From assembly GCA_011109175.1 (NCBI GenBank), contig RDEW01000036.1, positions 127,583 through 191,582 on the forward strand: DNA of 64,000 nucleotides, read 5' to 3'. The number at the start of each line of letters is the position of its first letter. Within the stretch, counting starts at the first letter, position 1. This document shows positions 45,466 through 56,359 of this stretch, piece by piece. Source of the DNA: Dicyema japonicum. Its lineage: Eukaryota > Dicyemida > Rhombozoa > Dicyemidae. Position numbers and translations under genes: made by a program. The notes under the pieces are model-generated. The model saw only the letters and a program-made list of their open reading frames with translations. It was not told the origin of the DNA and did no database searches.

Positions 45466-45897
45466 TCAAATTTTGTTTGAAATATCTTCATATTGAATTC
45501 CATTTCTTATTAGTGTCATTAGTTCTCCACCAAGCTTAATCTTTCTGACTTTACGGATAACGGAGTATCCAGGAAAGGTTGGATGGGGTTCGTATGTTTG
45601 CTTGTGCTTTGTCTCTTGGACTAGAACAATATCAATTTCATTACTATTGAGTAAGTGGCGGACTTTCAGCACCTTGTTTTGTATTCCCTTAATATTGATC
45701 TGGACCAGGTTGATTTCAGGGCCTGGGTTGAATTCGACGTCACCACACAAAATTATAGCGTACCTGGAAAACCATCCTCCTTCATGAATGGGGAAAGTGT
45801 AGTTCTTTTTTAACATCATGTGATGCATAACACCACCATACAGGTGAACCACGCGGCATTTTTTAACATAGTCATTATAATTAACATAGTCAACCAT
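45466..45897 (-). pseudogene. APE LINE N-terminus: 2A-like peptide and endonuclease start
   Basis: The 143-codon minus-strand ORF contains GDVEFNPGP followed by the start of an APE endonuclease: INLVQINIKGIQNK, DIVLVQETKHKQ (QE with the catalytic Glu) and FPGYSVIRK. Placing a 2A-like motif before the endonuclease is known from CR1/L2-type LINEs. The rest of the nuclease is missing; the Tc1 element and its flank lie next. Confidence 0.8.
45718..45741 (-). other. 2A-like ribosome-skipping motif
   Basis: DVEFNPGP on the minus strand fits the D-x-E-x-N-P-G-P consensus exactly; in such peptides the ribosome skips the last Gly-Pro bond. It is preceded by the hydrophobic stretch RYAIILCG, as in functional examples. 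Whether it is translated here is unknown. Confidence 0.75.
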
Positions 45898-45975
45898 CCA
45901 AAGTGGATCCCGCCGACATTATCGACGTTGCGTTGCCTCTCATGATTGCAACAGAGATTTATCTTGATTTGTATA
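45875..45975 (-). pseudogene. Family B 3' tail fragment
   Basis: The minus strand is nearly identical to 19199-19275 (ATCTCTGTTGCAAT, GAGAGGCAACGCAAC, GATAATGTCGGCG). It sits immediately upstream of the 2A LINE ORF, so it is a separate insertion or the site into which that LINE went. Confidence 0.75.
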
Positions 45976-46039
45976 ATCTGACAGCACTTTGGATTTGCAT
46001 TTATTATAATGGTTTGCATTAGAGATCTTCATAAGCCTG

Positions 46040-46445
46040 CTGATGTGATTACTGATTTGAGGTGAGCTCTGTGGAAAAACTCAAGACTGTCTATTTCCGA
46101 TTAGAGATTCCCCAAGTCACAGAGTTGTAGGTTAGTACCGGGATGACAAAATCTTTTATATTCTAAGCCTGGTGTTTAGTCCTATTTTCTTCTTTGTATC
46201 CATATTGACGAATATTTTTTTTCAGTGCACTCATTGCAAAAATCTTCCTACGAGTAACATCTTCAGAGTCTCCTAGAAGCGAGCCAACTTTCTTTTGCCT
46301 TCTCCGTGACTCGTCCGATCTCTGATCATTACTTGTAAGCGTTGTAAACTCAGTTTTGTCTGGATTTACGGATAAGAACTACTTTGAAAATATGTGTGGG
46401 AGTACGCTGAGCATGTTCTGAAGTGTTATAATTATACGACAATAA
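46040..46445 (-). pseudogene. Family C LINE thumb fragment
   Basis: The minus strand reads FLSVNPDKTEFTTLTSNDQR, RRRQKKVGSLLGDSEDVTRR, VIPVLTYNSVTWG, matching the thumb of the copy at 62712-63338 in order. Confidence 0.75.
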
Positions 46446-46764
46446 TTATACATCCCATTATTATGGCTAACCAGTATTTTAAATCACGCTAGTTAAATTA
46501 TCGTGGAATTATACGACCATGTAACACGGGATTCTGCAGAATAAACTTTTCAGCATAACGGTACCTCAAATATGGTTTCGACCATCGCCTAATTCTGAAA
46601 AAAAGACATTTTATTTTTATATACTCAATTTTCAAACGAGGCTATTAAACCTTTTAGATTGACTTAGTATTTATAAACGGTTCGTATATTTAAAATCGCC
46701 GATCGTACCAAAATTTTTGGTTACAAAAAGATATTTCTAAATATCCTATTTTATGCTAGCACTT

Positions 46765-46800
46765 CTGAGAGGGAATAGCCACGTAGTCAGGGCGATTTCA
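46765..46800 (+). pseudogene. Family B 3' tail, very short
   Basis: LLRGNSHVVRA is all that is left, matching the C-terminus ILRGNSHAVRA at 37695-37730. Confidence 0.45.
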
Positions 46801-46954
46801 ATATTGTCCTTGAATTGATTGTTGGACAATTTTTTCAAAATAAATTTTTTTAATGCCAAAAATATAGGAAATATTGCTTTATAGTGGCTATAGAGCAAGT
46901 TACCGTTCACAGATCTGATTAAATGTGTCTCAAATGAAGTGTCAATTTTGTAAA

Positions 46955-47045
46955 TGAATTACGTCAAATTTCGTAATATAAGATTATCAAATTGCTGAAA
47001 CTGAAAACCAACCTGAAATACAATAGGTCATAAAATTTATAAATA
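46955..47045 (+). promoter_or_regulatory. Conserved upstream block of tetraspanin 2
   Basis: TAATATAAGATTATCAAATT, CTGAAATACAA and TATAAATA (47038-47045) match the blocks before the other tetraspanins. The TATA box starts 41 bp before the ATG. Confidence 0.55.
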
Positions 47046-47078
47046 GAAAGATTTAATGCCAACTATCATTATCGTCGA

Positions 47079-47814
47079 ATGTCTCTCAGGAAAGGAATAA
47101 TTATAACCAATATCATAGTTTTGACTGTAAGATTGTAGATCACTCCCAATAGATTGGTACAGCAATGTCATTCTATGCTGGTTCGGTGCTTATGGATTAT
47201 TATCGTAATGACAAACTACTCTCTATTTGGACATTCAAAACATTTGGAATCATCCTCCTCACCACTGGAGCAGTCTCATTTTTAGGAATGGTCACCGGAA
47301 TTGGTGCCCTCTCCAAAAACAAGATCGCACGTTCATCAGTATGATTGGTATTTTGAGGTTTAGTATGCTATATCACTTGTTTTCGTTATCATTTGTGTTG
47401 TAGCTTTGACCACCATTTTTATAATATACAGAGATACTGTTTTTGTTAATGATTATTCTTTTAGCTTTTCGATGAATTAAAAGAAAGATTCGACCTTGGA
47501 GTCTACAATTTCAATGATTATAAGAACCAGATGGATTACTGGCAAAGTTCCTTTAAATGCTGTGGAAGTAGTTCTTACAAGGATTACAACATCCCTTTAC
47601 CGTCAACTTGTTGTAAGATCAGATTTTGTTCAAATCGAGAAGCGTTTAAAATGGTAATCTAAATTAATAAAAGCAGGGTTGCGCCAGTAAAATTAGTCAC
47701 GTGGTCTACAAGTATGAAGTCTATTACTTTGTTTTCTCAGGAATTATTTTCTCGATATTAGTTTGCCTATTATTTTACACGTATTTAGATTTTGGGGTTC
47801 TTCAATGTTTTTAA
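47079..47814 (+). CDS. Tetraspanin 2 (211 residues, five exons)
   Basis: Exons 47079-47126, 47153-47338, 47364-47438, 47465-47653 and 47677-47814, with introns of 26, 25, 26 and 23 nt at exactly the same positions as in the other two copies. TM2 GIILLTTGAVSFLGMVTG and TM3 YAISLVFVIICVVALTTIF are clear. The large loop has KCCGSS, PSTCC, a single Cys and GCAS, giving the six cysteines of the family. TM4 is YYFVFSGIIFSILVCLLFY. All frames are intact. It is closer to the copy at 58403 than to that at 35213. Confidence 0.9.
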
Positions 47815-47940
47815 AAATTAATCGGATTAATTATTCCTTTAATTAATAAATTTAATTTAAAAATAAACCTAAAGTCAGAATTAAACTATTTAAAATTAAT
47901 TGGCTGTATTAATTTATTCTCTTTCGTTTTGAACCATTCC

Positions 47941-48750
47941 TTATCTCTCTAACTGCAATCTTTTGGTCACCATCACCAATCTGATCTTCACTCCAGCATT
48001 TTTGCTCCATGGGCACGATTCCGTCATCCTTAACTTGTAGAGACTTTCGTTGTAAATGAATAACCTCACTATATCACTCTCTTGAAAGTTCCTCCCATGT
48101 CGGTGCTCCACCAACATGCTTTCAAGAGTTTTATTTAACTGAATATATGCACTCGGAATTATATCCACATTCAAAACATATGACTTGTAGAACTTACAAT
48201 TCCATCCCAAGTCAAAACAATATGAATAATTTTAACTTTCGCATTGTATATTTGAGACAACTCTCCAGCGAGGAAGTCATATTTGTGAAGTTTTTCTACC
48301 TCACCACCTTCAGCATCTCCTGAGAAGTGATTCCAACCTCTACTAAAGTAATCTCACTTGTCCTTTTATCAAAAACAAATATGTCCGGCTTGTTATGCTG
48401 TACTTTGACATCCGTCATTAGCGTCGTATCGACTCGGATCTCAACATTCTCAGTTGTTACTTGGACTAAGTAAATCTTCAGTCTTCAGTTTCTTTGAATA
48501 TTTGATTCCATATTTACGACACAGGTTTAAATGAATACATCTCACCACCTCATTGTGACGTCGTATGTAATCACAATTTAACATCCTATTGCATCTCGTT
48601 GGCAAATGACCGACTGTTTTGGTAGATCTACAATGATTGTAATTCGATCCTTTTTCTTCAAAGAACAAATTAAATAACACCTGGCTCCACAAAAAAGGGC
48701 CTTGACATATAACAAAAACTCGATGATACAGCTCGCTAGTGAAATCCATA
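47941..48750 (-). pseudogene. R4/Dong-like C-terminal fragment (zinc knuckle and nuclease)
   Basis: Minus-strand order from 48749: a Cys/His cluster (HCRSTKTVGHLPTRCNRML, YIRRHNEVVRCIH), then ITLVEVGITSQEM (about 48350) from the nuclease core, then AYIQLNKTLESMLVEHRHGR (about 48160-48100). The order matches R4/Dong proteins. It is inverted relative to the R4 RT that follows at 48850. Confidence 0.7.
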
Positions 48751-48849
48751 CTACTGTATAACGCTGGTATCTGGGTCTGCTCAAAAAATAAACTGAAGAG
48801 GCTTAATGCGATTCATAGAGACCAACTACGGCATATGATGTTGGAAAGA

Positions 48850-49795
48850 AGTGACACAAAAATGTCATCTAATCTTTTTTTATAAGAGGACGAATACCAA
48901 TATGAAGTATGATGATGCTTTGTGTGCTTATGCATACAAGTCAAAAAAAGGAGATCTTGATAGAGTGTTGTGTACAATTAATGAAGAGATTAGTATTGCT
49001 GAAAAAAGATTAGGATGCACAAGTCCAGATAGGAATTTCGAAGAGACAATTTATGCTTTGAGCTTAATAGAAGGCGATTTTATAGGAAAATGAGAGAAGA
49101 CCGCTGTTCAGGCACTAGTCAATAAATCACTTAATAAAGTAAATGGAGGTGGATTATATGACGCATGGATTGACGTCAAAAAAGTATTTGACTCGGTTGA
49201 CCACAACTTTTTAATGGAAGTCCTTGAATAATCCGGAATCCCCGAATGGATTATTAAAGTTGTGAGATTACTGATTATGGATTGGAAAGTGAAACTAATG
49301 TTGAATAATGAAAATATTCGTGATATTCAGATTGAAAGGGAATTTTGCAGGGGGATAGTCTATCCCCCATGTTATTTGTCTCAGTGCTTGATTCACTTAG
49401 CCGTTTATTGACATATAAGTATCCAAAAGTCTCCGTTTCACAGTCTGTCTCGTCATTTTCAACTATCATCTTTTATTTATTGACGATTTAAAACTTAATT
49501 CGACTAGTGAAGATGTTATTGTCAAGATGATGGAAGATGTTAATTTGTACTTCAGTGCTGTGTGACTGGAAAGAAATCTAGAAAAGTCCGCTACAAATGG
49601 CTTGTTGTAATCAGATGAAGCCAAGTTGTTAAAGGGAATGGATGAATATAAATACCTCGGTGTATTGGAAGGTCCTTCCGGACAAATTCAAAACCCAGAA
49701 ATGTTAAAAATAATTTATTCGCAAGTAAACCAGAGAATTTAGAAATTGGTGAATACCAAACTAAATGCAGTGAATTTGTTTAAGGCTATTAACAA
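48850..49795 (+). pseudogene. R4/Dong-like RT fragment, near-copy of 39220
   Basis: Reads QALVNKSLNKVNGGGLYDAW, VFDSVDHNFLMEVLE, GIPEWIIKVVRLL, then broken LQGDSLSP, FIDDLKL and YKYLGVLEG. 49212-49795 is nearly identical to 39220-39790 but differs by small indels and a stop. The 80-codon ORF at 48851-49093 may be the element's N-terminal region or unrelated. Confidence 0.7.
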
Positions 49796-50268
49796 AACCT
49801 TTAGTCGACTAACCATAAAAGACGAGAACGGTAAGCTGATACTGAACACCGAAGAACAACCTGAAGCTATCGCGGCTCACTTTGAGAAGCTTTCAACATC
49901 AAAACCATTGAATTCCACGAACAAAAGACACCATCACGAAGCTGCTGAGGCATATCTTGGAAAAAAGGAGAATAGTAAAATGCACCTGAAGGCTATTCAT
50001 CCTGATGTTACTGAGCTTGCGAAAAGTTTAAAAAAATAAATATGAGAAAATCAAATGTCACTGACGCTAATACAATAAAAGCCATTCATGGCGAAAGGCA
50101 ACGTGTCAGAAGAAAAATAAAAGGTCTGAACAAAAGCTTTTCCTAGAAGAAATAGCTTTTTGTATAGAAGAGGTAAACAAAGTGAAAGACAAGGCACGGG
50201 TGTACGTCGTTGCCCGTTTGCTGCGGAGAACAAAACCTTTAGTCGACTAACCATAAAAGACGAGAACG
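49795..50268 (+). pseudogene. Family C linker fragments with direct duplication
   Basis: 49795-50039 reads TIKDENGKLILNTEEQPEAI and AAHFEKLS, the linker preceding the RT in family C (compare NPKEKAELIARHFETLL near 63970). A second linker piece at 50180-50268 (VNKVKDKARVYVVARLL) ends in the same 37-bp segment, AAAACCTTTAGTCGACTAAC onward, found at 49795. The block therefore starts and ends with a repeat. Confidence 0.65.
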
Positions 50269-50395
50269 TAAACCGGATCACCTCATGCACTGGAGATCTC
50301 CGTGAACGCCGCTGGCTATTTGAGCGAATTTCGCTCGCAATTTTGAAAGGGAACAGCCACGCAGTGAGGGCGGCAACTACCTGACTTCTATTGTT
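50269..50395 (+). pseudogene. Family B 3' tail fused to family C
   Basis: AACCGGATCACCTCATGCAC through the stop codon and TTGTTTAATAAA is nearly identical to 37621-37751. It reads NRITSCTGDLRERRWLF and ILKGNSHAVRAATT. The join to the family C linker is in frame. Confidence 0.8.
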
Positions 50396-50464
50396 TAATA
50401 AATTTTGTTATTTTCAAAAAAAATTTAAAATAAAAAAATTATGTGATAAACGTGCAAGTCTATT

Positions 50465-50526
50465 GTGGGCGTTGATGATTAGATATCGATGATAACATGA
50501 TGTATCACCAAGATCTCTGAGCCCAC
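50465..50526 (+). ncRNA. Box C/D snoRNA, U24-like, copy 2
   Basis: Box C TTGATGA (50472-50478), box D CTGA (50517-50520), guide CACCAAGATCT (50506-50516) and a perfect six-pair terminal stem GTGGGC/GCCCAC. Compared with copy 1, the only difference inside the RNA is the last stem base, which restores a Watson-Crick pair. Homology between the copies covers about 118 bp (40571-40689, 50445-50563) and stops on both sides. The flanks differ, so the snoRNA unit is the conserved part. Confidence 0.7.
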
Positions 50527-51089
50527 CCTATACATGCTAGAATGTTTAAAACATAATTAAGAGATACGATTCTACTGTGTAATAATTTAACATTCCTGTT
50601 ATGGCCAAATAATATTTACACCACTAATTAGTTACTCAGAGGGTTGAGATGATGACTTTCAAATATTTTAATAATTTTTACACTTTGTGAAGGACTGAAT
50701 TCCTCTTCATTTTTATTAAACTGACGAAATGGCTGGTTTATAAATATTTTTTAATTAAACTATCTCTGGGTTAGTATTACTCAGTAATTGATCGGATTGT
50801 TACAACTACTTTTACGAGACCGATAATACTTATAGAATGTTCTCAATAAAACACAATTTTGGATATCAATCTCTTCCAACTACATCGATTGTTGGCTGGA
50901 ATTTCAATGAATCCAGGTCATTTCTCAGATTACAACCTTTTTTTAGAATCTGATCAGAAATTCTTATGTTCTTTAAAATTGTTTAAAAATTATAAAAATG
51001 TAATTTTTAATATTTTTAATCAAAAATATTGTTAAGTCAAAAGTAATAAAGTCAAAATTTAGATTTTCAGACACACATTATAATTCCAT

Positions 51090-51200
51090 TCTAAATTATG
51101 GAGGAATATGAACAACATGCATTCACTTTTGAACACGATTAAAGTGAGTCCTCTCCCAGATTTATCTTTTGGTAAATAGAGCCTCTCTATTTGCAGGCTT
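51090..51200 (+). repeat. Repeat shared with 17810-17965
   Basis: See 17810. The frame from ATG at 51097 ends FTFEHD and stop, then CCTCTCC and CCTCTCTATTTGCAGGCTT follow. Confidence 0.35.
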
Positions 51201-51239
51201 TAAGTGAAGTTTTGTCTACATACATAAATCTACGTGGTC

Positions 51240-51599
51240 GAGACACAGAACATTTTGTAAAGCAATCAATACACAAAGGAGTCAATCTCATCTATTGAAA
51301 AAAATGAGAAAATCCCATCGCACAATGACATGAACACGGTGAAGGAGCTTGCCAATAAATAAAAGACCATATGGATGCTATATTAAAATACTGACGATTC
51401 GAACGTAAAATCAAAATTGCGGATAGAAATAAAAACTATCAAAGCAAAAATATAAAAAATTATACGTCAGCATAACAGAAATAGAGCACTGGACCAGATT
51501 AAGAAGATAGAATCTCTCAAGGACAACGCTAAATTCTATGAGGCTGTTAAACAAATAAAAGGAAAGAGACCCCATCAACCGATAATGATAAGAGATGAC
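51240..51599 (+). pseudogene. Family C LINE, 5' portion split by hAT
   Basis: The plus strand contains ALDQIKKIESLKDNAKFYEA and VKQIKGKRPHQPIMIRDD, the linker before the RT. It stops at 51599 where a hAT element begins and continues at 54147. Confidence 0.75.
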
Positions 51600-54138
51600 T
51601 AGGGCAAGTTGTTTCTAGCAGTTAAAAAAATTTTTAGCGCTAAAAAATCACAAAATCTAGCAATTATAATTATAAAAATTAGCACTTAAAATGATAAAAT
51701 CTAGCATTTAAAATTGTAAAATCTATAACTTAAAATAATAAAAGATAACATTTAAATTTTATTTGTTGTAGTATAATAAAAGGTAATGCTTGATATTGTC
51801 TGGATGGAAGTTCCTATCCTTTTTTTAAATATTTTTTAGCATATTAATAGCTCTCAACAGATGCAGAGGATGCCTGACAGCGTGTAAGAGAAAAATAATC
51901 TTGCTGCTAATTTTTGGTTCAGTCATTTCAATAATAGGTTTAAATCCATTTGCCTCCATTCTTTTATTTATATAATTTTTGATATTTGCCTTGTCATTAT
52001 CAAAATGTAGTCCTTGTATATCATATTATGCCCGATTGATTGAGTAGTCACAACACTCCGAAAGTTTAAGAAGGTCTACTATTTGCGAATAATTTAATAT
52101 GATTTCCGTTAATTTTTTTTTTTAGAGAAATTTTATTATCAAATGAATAAAAATCAAATTAAGGCATCTGAATGGCCATGCTATTTCCCCTAACAATAGC
52201 CAACGAGATACATCCTCGTAACAACCAGTCTCTCGCGGATCCTTGGTCACAGCTAGAATCATGGAGCCGATCTTACGAACCAACTCATCTGCTTGGGGGC
52301 CAAGGATTCCTGACGTTTCCACCGCGAATGGAACAAAAAGATACTCCTCCGAAATTCTCTGGTACTTCCTCCTCTTTCGTTCCTCGGCCTGCTTTGAAGC
52401 ATGTCCAAGCAGAAGTAACCAAATTAGACGGGGAATAAGTATCAACACACGTCGCGTCCCAGATCAGGTCTTGTCCGTTGGCGAATGGAAAAGTCGTCAT
52501 CCCATCAGGGCGTTTTCCATCGTTTCGGGAAAGACCACCAGGTTCTAACAGGCAATGGTGTCCAGCAGAGGCAAGGGAATTCTTTAATGTCATGTTAAGA
52601 CAGGAGTGCCTGGGGAAACGACCCGCACTCATCTTGCATGACAAAGAATGATAACCAAAAGGATCGATCCAACGTCCACAGCGGCATTTTCTTTCGGCAC
52701 ACAATTTAAGACTAAGACGAAGCGAGGTAGCTATTCTCACAGCCTCATCATCCAACAGGTTTCCGTTAATTGAAACTTAATATCCGGATTGTTGACATGA
52801 TGTTTAGCATTTGATGCTAAAACTCCATCTGACTGAAATGCGTTAACAATTTCAAAAATTATTTCAAAATTCATGAAATAATATTTCACTGCTTGAAACC
52901 AACTTCCCCATCTGCATAAATTAAGCAAAAGAATACCTAGTGACTACCACATCAGGTGGGTATCCTACATCCTTGAACAAATTACGACGTTTTCGGTTTT
53001 TTACTGTAGTAGCTTTAATGCTTGCAATTAAGCCATCTATTTCCGGATATGCACACTTTATACGTAAAATCGTGTAACAAATGAGAAACACACGTCACAT
53101 GATGCATGTTGTTATGACCATTAATGTTTTACCACCTATTTATTTAAATAAATTTATATCACCAGAAATCATATAAGGAGCGGCTTGAATTAGTAGATAA
53201 AAATTGTCACGAATAATCTTCATTTCTCTAATGACGTCATCTATTAATTGGCAGATAATAGCAGCAGTGGTATGATTTTCCAGTGTTTTGCATTCAACCA
53301 AATAGGATTTTGTTGGAAAACGAATGCTCCCAATTAGAATCACTACAAAACTTTTCCTTCGGATATCTGTTTCATCAATTAGTATAAAAATCTTTTCGTT
53401 TCTAAAAGTTAAAAATAAATTTTAATACGTTAATAATTTTTTCAACTAATTTATCTTTTTTCTGCAAGAAACTTGACCGTAGTTCTGCATGAAAATTCGA
53501 ACGGAATGTTTATTTTAAATGTTTTAAACATTTTTTTGATCGAATCGTTATTTAATTTGTACAGCGGGATGTTTGCTTGTACAAAAGCTTCCGTGATCGT
53601 TTCATTAACCGAATCTACTTGGATTGATTCAGTTAATGTTGTTTGAACTGAATTACAGAATGACCTACAATTGTATTAACAAATTTATACGCATATTGTT
53701 CTGATGTTTTAAAGAAGAACAATGAGAATCAACTGAAATTTTTTTTGAACAGTTGACTTTGGATAAACAAAGAGAACAAAATAGAAGGCCATCGTCAGCA
53801 ATACAGAACCCATCTTTGAATTCCGAGACTATACGCTTAGCTTTCTTAAGCAACGAACACTTGGGTCTTGGCATCACTAATAATACTATATAGCGTGCTA
53901 AATTATTTTATTTAAATTATTTTATTATCATTTTATGGGTGATATTAAAATGATTTTTTAAATGCAATTTAAATTAGCATTTAAAAAAATTAGCATTTAA
54001 AATTAAAAAAAAACACTTATAGCATTTATAATGTATGTTCTTTTTTAACAAAATTAAAAAATAATTATTCCAAATTCAATTTTATATTAAAATAAGTATA
54101 AAAAATAAAAATAGCATTTTAGCACTTAAATTGCCCTA
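51600..54138 (-). mobile_element. hAT transposon with perfect 8-bp target duplication
   Basis: The ends TAGGGCAAGTT and, inverted, TAGGGCAATTT are flanked on both sides by GAGATGAC (51592-51599, 54139-54146). TAGCATTTA- and AGCACTTA-like motifs recur near both ends, typical of hAT subterminal repeats. Minus-strand transposase: a BED zinc finger (FCIADDGLLFCSLCLSK, then H..H) at 53877-53665, ITEAFVQANIPLYKLNNDSI (about 53600), TAAIICQLIDDVIREMK and AAPYMISG (53343-53140), then RWGSWFQAVKYYFMNFEIIF (about 52920). It is interrupted at 52764-52150 by family B. C-terminal pieces (ITKPII-type, MEANGFKPIIEMTE) lie near 51950. It is now inactive. Confidence 0.92.
52150..52764 (-). pseudogene. Family B (subfamily 1) copy nested in the hAT
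   Basis: The minus strand reads LLDDEAVRIATSLRLSLKLC (start), CRCGRWIDPFGYHSLSCKMS, KRPDGMTTFPFANGQDLIWD and ATCVDTYSPSNL, then a frameshift near 52430 and VPFAVETSGILGPQADELVR. It interrupts the hAT transposase. RPDG and WDATC are intact. Very close to 40806-41406, so the two are recent. Confidence 0.85.
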
Positions 54139-54146
54139 GAGATGAC

Positions 54147-55350
54147 AAAGGAACGCAGGGTGGACCAATGGGAAGTGGTGGAAATTATCGCTGCCCACTT
54201 TGGAAAACTTTTCAATCCAAGGAACGATCATTCTAGAACGAGGAAAATTGGACAAAGAAATCACACCAAATGAAGTTGAACTTGCGAATTCCAAGTTGAA
54301 AAACAACAGGACTCCTGGCCCCGACGGACTCGGTGGTGAATTCAATAATATGGAACCCAAAAGCTGTATGAATGCATCGTTAGGATCTTAAATGAAATGT
54401 ACTATTATGGTCACACGCTCACCCTGGGAGAGGGTATCTTGATACATTTACAGAAGGCGAATAAAGAGCTAAGGTGGAGAACCTCCGTCCAGTCATATTA
54501 ATGAATTCACTTCGGAAAATTCTGGCGAACATAACATTACAAAGGATGGAAGGACGCCTAGATACTGTTCTGTCGCTATACCACAGCGGATTCCGAAAAG
54601 GAAGATCTACTTCCGATATTTTGTGGCCCCACAAGTTTTGAACGGAGATCTGCTGCCGTTCAAAAGTTCAAAATGTCTACAACCATTTTCGGAATCGACA
54701 TTTCAAGGGCCTTCGACTCTATCGACAGACGGAGGCTAATACTGGTTCTGGGGAGTTTCCTATACGCTTCCACTGTCATAATGGCCACCACCCTTCTAGC
54801 TGATACTTGGCTCACTGTAAAAGTGGTGGATTCTTGTCTCACCGATTTGAGACGACTGTTGGCACTCTACAGGGAGACCCATTATCACCTATCCTTTTTG
54901 TCATATACCATGACACTGCTTTACGGGAGTCAAAACCGATAATGGGTGAAAAGACAAACATTATTACGTATGCTGACGACGTAGACTATATTTCAAACGA
55001 CAAAATACCGCATCTGCTTGATGGAAGAAGTGCCTGGAAGACTAGCCGAATGGTTCCTAACAGTAAATCCGGACAAAACTGAGGTAACTGAACTCAAAAA
55101 GAAAGAAACAAAAACGGAGGAGCACTGGCGAACGTAGCCATGGAGGATTACTTTATGTTGGAGGCCCCCGTTTCCGTGGTTGCCCAAGGACGACACTGCC
55201 TGTCGTTCTCGACAAGGACCTCAAAAAAATAGGACGGCATCTTGGAAATAGAGAGGATCTTGACTGGTTACACACTGCGGCTTTGAATAGGAGGAAGTGG
55301 ATGAAACTAACTAGTGATTTGCTGACTAGTGCTGCACATGCTTTGTCAAG
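54147..55350 (+). pseudogene. Family C LINE, 3' portion
   Basis: Continues the element broken at 51599: VEIIAAHFGKLFN, LANSKLKNNRTPGPDGLGGE, then FGIDISRAFDSIDRRRL (54691-54740), GDPLSPILFVIYHDTALRES, IITYADDVDYIS (about 54960-54995), GRPRTTLPVVLDKDL-like and DLKKIGRHLGNREDLDWLHT. Frames shift several times, including near 54800 and 55080. YADD is intact. Confidence 0.85.
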
Positions 55351-55899
55351 TCCTATGACATAGCTATAAGATCTAATAATAATAGTGGCATAGGTAATTA
55401 TCGATGGACTAGACTGGCTAATATGCACTGTTGGGTATTTTCCAGTTAATATTGTACTCAAAGGGTCCATCACCAAAACAAATAACTATGTAGACAAGGA
55501 GTCCACTTGCAGAATTCCTCTTGATATTTTTACTGTTCAGATTTCATGTCTATTAAAATTCAGTTTAACTCGCCATTTTGTAACCAAAGTAGGGATAAAA
55601 CTAATAATCCAACAAAGTCCACAGCACCCCAAAATATTAAATAGGAATTCATGGCTTACTGAGTCAAATGTTTTTTGGACGTCTATCCATGCTGAATATA
55701 AAGAGTTGTCAAATTCCTGGTTAATACACTGTATTTCTTTTCATAAAAATGAGATTTCTGTGTTTGTAATAATAAACAAGTGTCGAGTAAAAATTTTATT
55801 ATCAATTTTACTTAATTGTAAATAAAAATAGTTATAGAAAAATGGAAAAGGTAGAATTTAAATAAAAATAGCAGAAAATAGCATTTACATATAATATAA

Positions 55900-56240
55900 C
55901 TAATTGTTTCAGATGTTCGAACTACGGACTTCTGTTCTCATGTATTCTCTGAAAAATCGAATAAGGGAATCGTTAAGCGACAAAAAGACGCTTCTGAGAA
56001 AGTTTGCTGACAGATTGTTATCTCTGACAGGCATGTTGGACTTTTTGTGCTCAAATACTGTCTCCTATTTCACAAAATGCTTTTCAACTTCTGAAGTTCT
56101 CCATATTATTATGAAGAAAATCTCCTAACTCTCCTTGATGATGAAATTAAGTCAACCCTTGAAGCGATTTTAAATATACATTTTGATGACTATGGATGGC
56201 TTCAGACAACTTTGCCGGTTTTTTTTGGATGACTGTGAAT
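55900..56240 (+). pseudogene. Family B post-RT fragment
   Basis: The ORF 55904-56128, then LTLLDDEIKSTLEAILNIHF and YGWLQTTLPVFFG, corresponding to DDTWIQATLPVRFGGLG at 36745-36790. It lies upstream of the region conserved in the other copies, so it shows part of the protein not seen elsewhere in the window. Confidence 0.5.
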
Positions 56241-56359
56241 TATCGTACCGTCAGATGCCGCAATGACTGCATATTTGTCCTCTTATAGCTCCTAGAAGAA
56301 TTCGAAAGATACAGTAAACCCTCATTAATCCGAACAAAAAAAATTGTTGCCTTTCTGAT

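Noticed and set aside
52243-52548. 101-codon plus-strand ORF in the 52 kb copy
   Set aside because: Shadow of the minus-strand family B coding sequence.
53640-53700. A 16-nt intron in the hAT transposase
   Set aside because: Removing 16 nt would join the BED finger to the next domain, but the element is degenerate, so an indel explains it equally well.
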